DNA from: a bacterium
GTDB lineage: Bacteria > Chloroflexota > Chloroflexia > Chloroflexales > Kallotenuaceae
Direction of reading: 5' to 3'
Length of the DNA stretch: 39,090 bases
NCBI GenBank assembly: GCA_016781505.1
Contig: JADDQF010000154.1
Span: forward strand, 5,198-44,287
The notes below the pieces were generated by a model. That model was given only the letters and a program-made list of their open reading frames with translations. It did no database searches and had not been told where the DNA came from. Below, piece by piece: positions 33,377 through 39,090 of this stretch. Position 1 is the first letter of the stretch; each line of letters begins with the position of its first letter. The translations under genes and the position numbers were made by a program.

Positions 33377-33744
33377 GGCGTCCTCGGTTCAACAGGAGGT
33401 GGCGCAGGCGCATCAGGATCAGGTGGACGAGCCCCCCTAAACTGTTGGATAGCGGTCATAACGTTGGCGATCACCTCGTCGGTTGTGCGTCCGGTATCCA
33501 CGGCAATGCGTGCCAACGGCCGGCGATCAGGCTGTGGCGGTAAGCCCAGAGCTTCATGGATCACCTGCGGCGGCACATGATAGCTGTGGGCAACATAGCC
33601 GATATTCATCCAGCCCTGGATCGGCTCATCCGGCCGAGCACGCAGCCTGCGACCGTGCTGTATTCCGCGGATCGCGAAGTTGATGGTCAGCAGACTGACC
33701 AGCACAAACGCCAAACTGATCAACCTGCGACGGTTGTTGAACAT
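33373..33744 (-). CDS. Small membrane-anchored protein coupled to DedA
   Basis: A 123-residue protein with a basic N-terminus (MFNNRRRL), one membrane segment ISLAFVLVSLLTINFAIRGI, and an outer-face domain. That domain reads IQGWMNIGYVAHSYHVPPQV, IHEALGLPPQPDRRPLARIA and a further helix to IQQF. It looks like a compact helical module with a GWM...Y...VP...LGLP pattern that I associate loosely with small 'PWM' domains of unknown function next to envelope proteins. The tail is Pro-rich. ATG 33744 has AAGGA ten bases upstream. The ATGA overlap with the DedA gene indicates that the two act together, perhaps as an anchored accessory subunit. No function is assigned. Confidence 0.7.
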   Translation of the reverse strand: MFNNRRRLISLAFVLVSLLTINFAIRGIQHGRRLRARPDEPIQGWMNIGYVAHSYHVPPQVIHEALGLPPQPDRRPLARIAVDTGRTTDEVIANVMTAIQQFRGARPPDPDAPAPPPVEPRTP

Positions 33745-33862
33745 GGCTGAACTATCCTTGTTCCAACATTTGAACGGCGGATCTGCCACCGCGGCGCACA
33801 AACGCCGCTGCACATACACGCCGTGTTTAGCAGCCTATTATAGGGTATCGTGCTGCGCCGAG

Positions 33863-34054
33863 ATGAGCGAGCTCCACATTCAAGAGATGACGCCGCGCGA
33901 GTCGGCCAACGTACAGCCCGATCAGCGTGAAATCCAGCTCCAGCCCGCTCTCGATCCGCGCACCGAAAAGTATTGCACCCCTGCGCTGTCATGCGCGCTC
34001 AGGCTCTCGGCAGTCCTGCTCCGCCTTTCCAACAAGCATACCAACACCGTATAA
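33863..34054 (+). CDS. Doubtful small open frame
   Basis: A 63-codon frame starting MSELHIQEMTPRESANVQPD and ending in a hydrophobic stretch (PALSCALRLSAVLLRL). Upstream GCCGAG is a poor ribosome site. No family resemblance is seen. It is the only candidate in the 515-base interval 33745-34259, which otherwise holds only regulatory sequence. Confidence 0.2.
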   Translation: MSELHIQEMTPRESANVQPDQREIQLQPALDPRTEKYCTPALSCALRLSAVLLRLSNKHTNTV

Positions 34055-34074
34055 AGAAGTTGTTTAGAAGTTGT
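34055..34074. repeat. Direct repeat upstream of the 34260 gene
   Basis: AGAAGTTGT occurs twice (34055-34063 and 34066-34074), 11 bases apart start to start, about one helical turn. It lies in the interval before the membrane protein gene and might be a tandem binding site. No well-formed promoter could be fixed next to it. Confidence 0.3.
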
Positions 34075-34259
34075 AGTGAAGCTATTGATGTTGGCACAAG
34101 AATGCTATCCTGATTCCTGCGCTTGACGCCCTGGCATTGCACGTGATGTAGCAGTAAGTTCATGACCAACAGTTGTCCCGTGTTCACACAGCTGGGGCTG
34201 CGCGAAGCGGCCGTGGAACACGAAAGAATCGGGCAACCATAAGGAGGAGTATAATCAGC

Positions 34260-34739
34260 ATGTTTTTAGGCAATGTGCTAAGCGGAACAGCAGCGGGACT
34301 CGTTGCGACGCTGCCCATGACGGCGTCGATGGAGGCGATGTTTCGTTTTTTGCCGCACCACGAACAATACGCTCTGCCGCCAGGCGAAATCACAGCCAAG
34401 CTCACCGACGAACTCGGCGTGAACGACCAGCTCGATCAACCGGAGCACGTCACGCTCACGCTGTTCAATCATTTTGCCTACGGAGCGGCAGCCGGTGCAG
34501 TGTACGGACTAGTCGCCGCTGCTTTGCAAACAAAGTTGCGGAGTGCTCCAGCGCTCAAAGGCGTTGGGTGGGGTTTTGTGGTTTGGAGCGTGAGTTACCT
34601 CGGATTGCTACCTGCCCTCGGCGTGTTGCGTCCGGCGACACAGCATCCCGGCCGTCGCAATATGTTGATGATTGCGGCCCATTTGGTCTGGGGCTCCGTT
34701 CTGGGCCTGCTGACCGAGCGTTGGCAACAATCTGCCTAG
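34260..34739 (+). CDS. Small membrane protein, YagU/DUF1440-like
   Basis: A 159-residue protein with four hydrophobic segments. It opens MFLGNVLSGTAAGLVATLPM, followed by MTASMEAMFRFLPHHEQYAL, a pattern of the YagU/DUF1440-like group of small membrane proteins. The C-terminal part reads GWGFVVWSVSYLGLLPALGV, then AAHLVWGSVLGLLTERWQQ. A polar loop (residues about 36-65) containing PPGEITAKLTDELGVND separates the first and second helices. AAGGAGG stands 12 bases before ATG 34260, slightly far but the only strong site. Function is unknown; the YagU comparison is tentative. It precedes ilvA by 176 bases on the same strand. Confidence 0.65.
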   Translation: MFLGNVLSGTAAGLVATLPMTASMEAMFRFLPHHEQYALPPGEITAKLTDELGVNDQLDQPEHVTLTLFNHFAYGAAAGAVYGLVAAALQTKLRSAPALKGVGWGFVVWSVSYLGLLPALGVLRPATQHPGRRNMLMIAAHLVWGSVLGLLTERWQQSA

Positions 34740-34915
34740 CCAAACGGCCGGCTTAACTTGGGGCAGCTGGGCTGGAGCAGCGCACGGCACCAGAACGACC
34801 AGCATAGTCTCGACAGCAGGAACGCTGGATGGAGATTGGCAGATGCGCTTTCGGCAACTTTGAAGCCTTCCGCTTTGCTGCTCCGAGGAACAGCAACGAC
34901 GAGGGGGACAGTTCG

Positions 34916-36457
34916 GTGCGCTGCGCGCGAAAGGACGTTGATTGGGTGGATATTGACTATCTGCAACGCATTCTGACCAGCCGGGTGTACGACGTGGTAC
35001 ACGAGACGCCGGTACAGCACGCTCCACGCCTGTCTCAGCGCCTGGGCAACGCTGTGTACTTCAAGCGCGAAGATTTGCAGCCAATCTTTTCGTTCAAGCT
35101 GCGCGGCGCGTACAATCGTATGGCCCAGCTAACGCCGGCGGAGCGCGAACGCGGCGTGATCACCGCCTCGGCCGGCAATCACGCCCAAGGTGTTGCATTC
35201 TCCGGGGAAAAGCTTGGGATCAGGACGGTGATCGTGATGCCTCAAACGACGCCAACGATCAAGGTCCAGGCGTGCCGGGCCCGGGGCGCCGAAATTGTGC
35301 TGTATGGTGACAGTTACAGCGATGCCGAAGCCCACGCGTACGACCTCCAGCGTGCGCTGGGCCTGACGTTTGTGCATCCTTACGACGATCCGCTGGTGAT
35401 CGCCGGCCAGGGCACCATTGGACTCGAGCTTTCGCAACAGGTGCGCTCCGAGCGCTATCACGTCTTCGTGCCCATCGGCGGCGGCGGGTTGATCGCCGGC
35501 ATCGCCGTCTTTTTGAAGAGCATCTGTCCCGATTTACGGATTATTGGCGTAGAACCGGACGATTCGGATGCAATGGTGCGGAGCGTGCGCCGTGGAGAGC
35601 GCGTAACGCTTGCGCAGGTAGGCATTTTCGTCGACGGCGTTGCAGTGCGGCGCGTCGGCGAGCACACATTTGGCTTGACGCGCAAGTACGTGGACGATTT
35701 TATCCAAGTCAGCACCGACGACGTATGCGCGGCCATCAAAGATGTGTTCCAAGACACGCGGGCCATCCAGGAGCCGGCCGGCGCCCTCGCCGTAGCCGGA
35801 ATGAAGCGCTACGTGCACAAGCACAGGTTGCAGGGTGAGACGTTGGTTGCGCTGACGTGCGGCGCAAACCTAAACTTTGATCGGCTGCGGCATATCGCCG
35901 AGCGGGCGGAAATCGGCGAACACCGCGAGGCGCTGCTGGCGGTAACGATCCCGGAGCAGCTGGGAGCGTTCAAAGCGTTTTGCCGTGTGGTGGGGCAGAA
36001 CAACATCACCGAATTCAACTATCGGTACGCGCCGCGAGACGACGCCGTCGTCTTTGTTGGCATCCAGCTGGAGCACGCAGACCAGCGGCTGGCACTGATT
36101 GCTCAGCTTGAGGCGGCTGGCTATGCTGTGCTTGATCTAACCCATAACGAACTGGCCATCGTCCACCTGCGCCACATGGTTGGCGGCCGCGCGCCAGAAG
36201 CCAAGCACGAGCGGCTGTACAGCTTTGAATTCCCCGAGCGAACCGGCGCGCTGCTCCAGTTCCTGGAAACAATGGACGAAACCTGGAACATCAGCTTGTT
36301 TCATTATCGTAATCATGGGAGCGCGCATGGCCGTGTGCTGGCCGGCATCCAAATTCCGTCCCAGGATTTGCAGCGCTTCGAGGCATCCCTTGACCGCCTC
36401 GGCTACCACGCCACCGACGAAAGCGATAATCCGGCGTATAAACGCTTCCTCACCTAA
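34916..36457 (+). CDS. ilvA: Threonine ammonia-lyase, biosynthetic
   Basis: A 513-residue PLP enzyme converting threonine to 2-ketobutyrate, the first step of isoleucine synthesis. The PLP lysine is Lys61 in FSFKLRGAYN, one position off E. coli Lys62. Also visible are TASAGNHAQGVAFS, the phosphate loop PIGGGGLIAGIAV and the EPAGALAVAGMK region. Two ACT-like regulatory repeats follow: REALLAVTIPEQLGAFKAFC and, after YMVGGR-type spacing, RLYSFEFPERTGALLQFLE. Such repeats bind isoleucine and valine. The start is GTG 34916 with GAGGGGG eight bases upstream, giving the expected length; the frame is open back to 34829. No T-box or leader peptide was found upstream. It stands apart from other ilv genes. 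Confidence 0.93.
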   Translation: MRCARKDVDWVDIDYLQRILTSRVYDVVHETPVQHAPRLSQRLGNAVYFKREDLQPIFSFKLRGAYNRMAQLTPAERERGVITASAGNHAQGVAFSGEKLGIRTVIVMPQTTPTIKVQACRARGAEIVLYGDSYSDAEAHAYDLQRALGLTFVHPYDDPLVIAGQGTIGLELSQQVRSERYHVFVPIGGGGLIAGIAVFLKSICPDLRIIGVEPDDSDAMVRSVRRGERVTLAQVGIFVDGVAVRRVGEHTFGLTRKYVDDFIQVSTDDVCAAIKDVFQDTRAIQEPAGALAVAGMKRYVHKHRLQGETLVALTCGANLNFDRLRHIAERAEIGEHREALLAVTIPEQLGAFKAFCRVVGQNNITEFNYRYAPRDDAVVFVGIQLEHADQRLALIAQLEAAGYAVLDLTHNELAIVHLRHMVGGRAPEAKHERLYSFEFPERTGALLQFLETMDETWNISLFHYRNHGSAHGRVLAGIQIPSQDLQRFEASLDRLGYHATDESDNPAYKRFLT

Positions 36458-36532
36458 AGACAAAGGTCGTCCAAAGCGCTTCACGCATCGGTTGGCACGG
36501 CGGTCACACGCACAACTAGGACAGACAGCGGC

Positions 36533-36549
36533 TGCGATACAGTATCGCA
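36533..36549. promoter_or_regulatory. Perfect 17-base palindrome after ilvA
   Basis: TGCGATACAGTATCGCA (8+1+8) lies 75 bases after the ilvA stop and 80 bases before the next start codon. It could fold as a 7-bp hairpin with a 3-base loop (weak terminator) or serve as an operator for the gene at 36630. The odd-centred perfect symmetry is more typical of an operator. Confidence 0.35.
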
Positions 36550-36629
36550 AGGGGATGCACTACGGCCGCAAACGGGCTACAGTCCTTTCCGCCGCGGTAG
36601 CGAACGCCAACCCGCCGCAAGGAGCTCGC

Positions 36630-37163
36630 ATGATCACCTTTACGCAAACACCGGCGACATGTATGGCTGATTGGCATACCGAGGTAGCTCGCTTCAAGGA
36701 AGCCGCGCTGCTTCAAGTACGCCATGCATTGGTCACCCTTGGGCTAGCCAAAACGCCATTTGCCGTTGACGAAGCGGGGCAGAGCATCGTGCTGGATCGG
36801 AGTCGACTCCCCAATCCACAGCAATGGCATCGCCACCTGTGCCAAGCACTCAACGGCGAGCTGGCGCATTCTTCAGCCGCTGGCGATGCCGTCCAAGCCC
36901 TCGAAGCGCATGTATGGCACGTGTACGATAGCCACTTGCATGGCCTGCTGCAAGCAACACATCAAGTTGTGACCGTGGATCAAGGGTACCGATTGAACAC
37001 CTGGCTGGCTGAGCATGACGGCTACCACGCGACGATTGTGACAGGCACCAAAGTTGTTGCTCGGACAGAACATGGCACGCGCACCCGTTTGGATGCCATG
37101 TTAGTGGCGCTGTGGCAGCTCAAGCAGCTGTGTCAAACACCAGCAGAGGGCAACGAGCACTAG
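36630..37163 (+). CDS. Hypothetical protein
   Basis: A 177-residue soluble protein beginning MITFTQTPATCMADWHTEVA. The start at ATG 36630 has CAAGGAG eight bases upstream; the frame is open further back inside ilvA, but that is coincidental. The first 100 residues look mostly helical with many His, Gln and Leu (HRHLCQALNGELAHSSAAG, HVWHVYDSHLHGLLQATHQV). The later part is mixed, with TWLAEHDGYHATIVTGTKVV and a helical end ALWQLKQLCQT. Two Cys and many His are present but without a metal motif. I do not recognise a family. It is followed by the response regulator gene at 138 bases. Confidence 0.65.
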   Translation: MITFTQTPATCMADWHTEVARFKEAALLQVRHALVTLGLAKTPFAVDEAGQSIVLDRSRLPNPQQWHRHLCQALNGELAHSSAAGDAVQALEAHVWHVYDSHLHGLLQATHQVVTVDQGYRLNTWLAEHDGYHATIVTGTKVVARTEHGTRTRLDAMLVALWQLKQLCQTPAEGNEH

Positions 37164-37301
37164 CCAACAGACGCGCTGCTCCTTCGGTACTGTGCGGGCT
37201 ATCATGCGCATACTGCCGGTCCTGGATTGGTACAATACCGATATGTCCCGATATCCGAAAGCAACACCATTCCGAGCGCCAAACACATAGGAACACCCTC
37301 C

Positions 37302-37676
37302 ATGACAGCCACTGCTAACGTTATTCTCGTTGCCGAGGACCATCCTGATATTCGCATGCTGATCGGTGCAGTGCTCCAAAGTGACGGGTACACCGTTGTG
37401 CTGGCTGAAGATGGACTGGAAGCGGTGCAGCGCGCATTTCAGACCAATCCTGCGCTGGTGGTTACGGATGGACGAATGCCGACTCTGGACGGATGGGAAG
37501 CCTCCAAGCGTATCCGCGCCAGGTTTCCCCACACCCCGATCTTGATGCTGACCGTCCATACCGAGCCGTATGAACAGGAACGTGGACGCGCTTGCGGTGT
37601 GACGGCCTTTATGGGGAAGCCGTTTGACCCGGACATGTTGCTCGCTGAGGTAAGGCGGTTGATCAGCCCAGGGTAA
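37302..37676 (+). CDS. Single-domain response regulator (CheY-like receiver)
   Basis: A 124-residue stand-alone receiver domain. The acidic pocket is Glu12-Asp13 (VAEDHPDIRML), the phospho-acceptor is Asp56 in VVTDGRMPTLDGW, the switch Thr is Thr84 in LMLTVHT, and the conserved Lys is Lys106 in MGKPFDPD. No output domain follows, so it would act by protein contact, for instance with a histidine kinase, a diguanylate cyclase or a phosphorelay. No kinase gene is in the window. ATG 37302 has TAGGA at about ten bases; the frame is open back to 37227, where that stretch has no receiver-like sequence. Confidence 0.9.
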   Translation: MTATANVILVAEDHPDIRMLIGAVLQSDGYTVVLAEDGLEAVQRAFQTNPALVVTDGRMPTLDGWEASKRIRARFPHTPILMLTVHTEPYEQERGRACGVTAFMGKPFDPDMLLAEVRRLISPG

Positions 37677-38074
37677 CGTACCTGCGTGACCTTGCTCACG
37701 TGGTGGGGAGGCGAGGTAGTCAGCAGGATCTAACAGCAGCGCCACGGCTCAAGGCACGTCGGCCCAGTATGTTGATTACTGGTTATCGGAGAAATGTTCC
37801 AGCGAAGCTTCCCGGTACCATCTACCGCAAGCTGCACTGCTACCGCTGGCAGAGCCACGTCCCAAATGCCGCCTTGTCGAAGATAGATAACGGACACCCG
37901 GCCGAGCTGGCCAAGGTGTCCGTCGCTTGTTGTGTCTGATTGTGCTTGAACGAGCTGGAGCGCCCGTTCTCACGCTCGTTGAGATTGCAACTAGAGTCGG
38001 GGCAATGCTCGCCGGAGGCAATTTTATGCGTTAGAAAGGGGGATCATTGCTTGGGACGGTTGGTCGTCGATCAG
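37677..38074. other. Non-coding interval with a hairpin
   Basis: Nearly 400 bases after the response regulator without a supported gene. The 79-codon frame at 37700-37939 has no ribosome site and runs through the hairpin at 37890-37923. A short CGTGA/TCACG inverted repeat at 37685-37700 is too small to call. Confidence 0.4.
37890..37923. terminator. Hairpin in the interval after the response regulator
   Basis: ACGGACACC (37890-37898) pairs with GGTGTCCGT (37915-37923), and inside it GGCC/GGCC continue the stem around GAGCT, with C and AA as internal unpaired bases. About 210 bases past the response regulator stop. The downstream sequence CGCTTGTTGTGTCTGATT is T-rich but interrupted, so terminator use is plausible. 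Confidence 0.5.
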
Positions 38075-38105
38075 CGGCTTGTTGAAACGACTTTCCAACA
38101 AGCCG
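38075..38105 (-). terminator. Hairpin downstream of the 38108 gene
   Basis: CGGCTTGTTG (38075-38084) pairs perfectly with CAACAAGCCG (38096-38105) around an 11-base loop. On the minus strand it begins immediately after the stop of the hypothetical gene, as expected of its terminator. No T-tract follows. Confidence 0.55.
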
Positions 38106-38107
38106 TG

Positions 38108-38449
38108 TCAGGACGCCACAACGTAGTGGGCGGTAGGCCGCCATGTGTCGATCACCGGCTCGGTCAACCGATCGCCGGCCTGGTTGTACAGTGCCCGAAC
38201 TGTTGTGAATTCATTGATAATAAACACCCGCACAAACGCTCCATCCGGCATTGTGTCCAGCCATTCATCGGCAACCGGCGTACGGTCATACGTGCACATA
38301 TCACCCTTGGTGTCGCTCGAAAGTCCTTGGTCGGCAATAAAGGCTCGGTCGATGGCCGTTGCCGGATTTTCAACCGTTTGTGTATCTTCAACAGCCTGAA
38401 AAGGCTGGGCATAAGCAAAGGGTTGGGCGTGGAACCAGTGCGTTGTCAT
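38108..38449 (-). CDS. Hypothetical small soluble protein
   Basis: A 113-residue acidic protein, MTTHWFHAQPFAYAQPFQAV onwards, with no membrane segment and a single Cys. The middle contains KGDMCTYDRTPVADEWLDTM and a short beta-like stretch GAFVRVFIINEFTTVRALYN. The end reads TEPVIDTWRPTAHYVVAS. GGAG is seven bases before ATG 38449. No family is recognised. It is isolated, with a hairpin directly after the stop and more than 400 bases of apparently non-coding sequence upstream, and lies close to an insertion-sequence remnant, so it may belong to an accessory region. Confidence 0.55.
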   Translation of the reverse strand: MTTHWFHAQPFAYAQPFQAVEDTQTVENPATAIDRAFIADQGLSSDTKGDMCTYDRTPVADEWLDTMPDGAFVRVFIINEFTTVRALYNQAGDRLTEPVIDTWRPTAHYVVAS

Positions 38450-38854
38450 ACTTCGTCTCCGTATTTATGATGTTGGCTGCGACGAAGCAATAATGTAGTG
38501 GCACGCATAATGTACCGCGCTCGCGCCGCTAGCAACATACCCGATGGCCCTATATACTGGGTAGCCATGAGGCCGGTGTTGGGGCGTATCGCCGGATTCG
38601 GTGAGCAGCATGTTCGGTCGGAAGTTTGGGGGACAGCTTGCGTGTAGCTGAAAGACCCCAGAGCATGAGCCTTGCGTACAGGACAGATAGTGCCCTCGCT
38701 CCTACAAGAAAAATACCAACACAATCGTAACTCCCAGACCAATAGCCTCTGGCTAATCAGAACGCTAGCACACACCCACTTATAATCGGCACCCTCGTTA
38801 CCAGCTTCCTCGGATCATGATCCTGCGCCATATAGTTGCGGACTCCAGCTGTAG
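38450..38854. other. Intergenic interval before the insertion-sequence remnant
   Basis: About 400 bases between the hypothetical gene and the IS end. It should hold the promoter of the 38449 gene, but I could not fix convincing boxes. Open frames here have no ribosome site and no recognisable protein sequence. Confidence 0.4.
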
Positions 38855-38880
38855 TGACCTTCGCCCGCTTTCGTGGACAT
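38855..38880. repeat. Terminal inverted repeat of the IS3-family element
   Basis: Terminal sequence beginning TGACCTTC and ending GTGGACAT, matching the general IS3-family end. The partner repeat at the other end is not in the window. Confidence 0.65.
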
Positions 38881-38884
38881 GTAG

Positions 38885-39037
38885 TTACGCCGCCTGCACC
38901 ATAGTCTGTTGCATTCGATAGTGCACCTCGTACTCCGCTGGGCTGCGATAGCCCAGCGCTGAGTGCCGCCGCTGCCGATTGTAAAACACCTCTACATATT
39001 CGAAAATCGCGCTGCGTGCCTGGTTGCACGGCGTGTA
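38885..39037 (-). pseudogene. IS3-family transposase (OrfB) C-terminal fragment
   Basis: The 51-codon open stretch reads, after a few divergent residues, [20 protein letters not shown] followed by [11 protein letters not shown], the unmistakable C-terminal end of IS3/IS150-type OrfB integrases, including the last part of the DDE domain (the F-x-Y-I/V-E-x-x-Y-N-R-R-R-H-S motif with its conserved Arg and His). The stop TAA is at 38885-38887. Upstream an in-frame TAG at 39038-39040 ends the readable frame, and the catalytic Asp residues lie beyond what is present. The gene is therefore non-functional as seen. The host IS is only represented by this end. Confidence 0.85.
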
Positions 39038-39090
39038 CTACTGGTGGTACACCAACTCGATAGTCTAAACGCAAATGACAAAACCGCCGG

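Larger units (their letters stand above)
38855..39037 (-). mobile_element. 3' end fragment of an IS3-family insertion sequence
   Basis: The element ends at 38855 with TGACCTTCGCCCG followed by CTTTCGTGGACAT to 38880, the typical terminal inverted repeat of IS3-family elements. The transposase C-terminus follows directly inside. Its similarity stops at about 39017-39037, where an in-frame stop appears and the sequence no longer reads as transposase. Either the element is truncated there by deletion or recombination, or the break is a sequence discontinuity near the window edge. Confidence 0.75.

Noticed and set aside
34740-34915. T-box or amino-acid leader upstream of ilvA
   Set aside because: No T-box core sequence and no run of Ile/Val/Leu codons in a short leader frame. 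Only an ordinary GAGGGGG ribosome site is seen.
1-39090. CRISPR arrays, tRNA and rRNA genes
   Set aside because: No regularly spaced identical repeats and no tRNA-like or rRNA-like stretches were noticed by eye on either strand. A dedicated scan would be the decisive test.

Overview
The window looks like a chromosomal segment of a moderately GC-rich, free-living heterotrophic bacterium. Lipoprotein substrate-binding proteins with long Ala/Gly/Ser/Thr-rich linkers, a KaiC-like double ATPase, a YqhA-type membrane protein and strong AAGGAG ribosome sites would fit a Chloroflexota member. That assignment is an impression from gene style, not a computed placement.

Layout. (1) 1-1111: the 3' end of an upstream gene, probably a UvrD/PcrA-type helicase tail, then a perfect 18-bp convergent hairpin and a small acidic repeat protein. 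(2) 1205-5997, minus strand: a four-gene sugar ABC importer (binding lipoprotein, double ATPase, two permeases) of the YtfQ-YtfR-YtfT-YjfF type. (3) 6493-16132, plus strand: an IclR regulator followed by six enzymes, namely a short-chain dehydrogenase, an AldA-like aldehyde dehydrogenase, a fused gluconate-dehydrogenase-subunit-3/GMC oxidoreductase, a mandelate-racemase-subgroup acid-sugar dehydratase, a LarA-type nickel-pincer racemase/epimerase and a class II glycerate kinase. Importer and enzymes together look like a regulon for uptake and non-phosphorylative oxidation of a sugar: sugar -> sugar acid -> 2-keto-3-deoxy acid -> pyruvate plus lactate or glycerate. Twin, equally spaced KdgR/IclR-like operators sit just after the -10 boxes of the divergent ytfQ and iclR promoters. 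This is the best-supported new regulatory proposal in the window.

(4) 16330-19809, minus strand: a low-complexity small protein, NagA, an SIS-type glucosamine-6-phosphate deaminase/isomerase and a NUDIX hydrolase. (5) 20078-23100: a putative esterase and, convergent to it, a KaiC-like double-lobed ATPase. (6) 23334-25749, minus strand: padR-modA-modB, a molybdate importer without its ATPase in the window. (7) 26054-33744: a mixed set of a zinc-ribbon-like hypothetical, RarD, a frameshifted YqhA family gene, an O-methyltransferase, a chromate transporter, an AraC regulator, DoxX, and a DedA protein coupled to a small anchored protein. (8) 34260-39090: a small membrane protein, threonine deaminase, a response regulator, hypotheticals and, at the right edge, the 3' end of an IS3-family element.

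Several convergent gene ends carry strong hairpins without a T-tract. No CRISPR array, rRNA or tRNA gene was seen.
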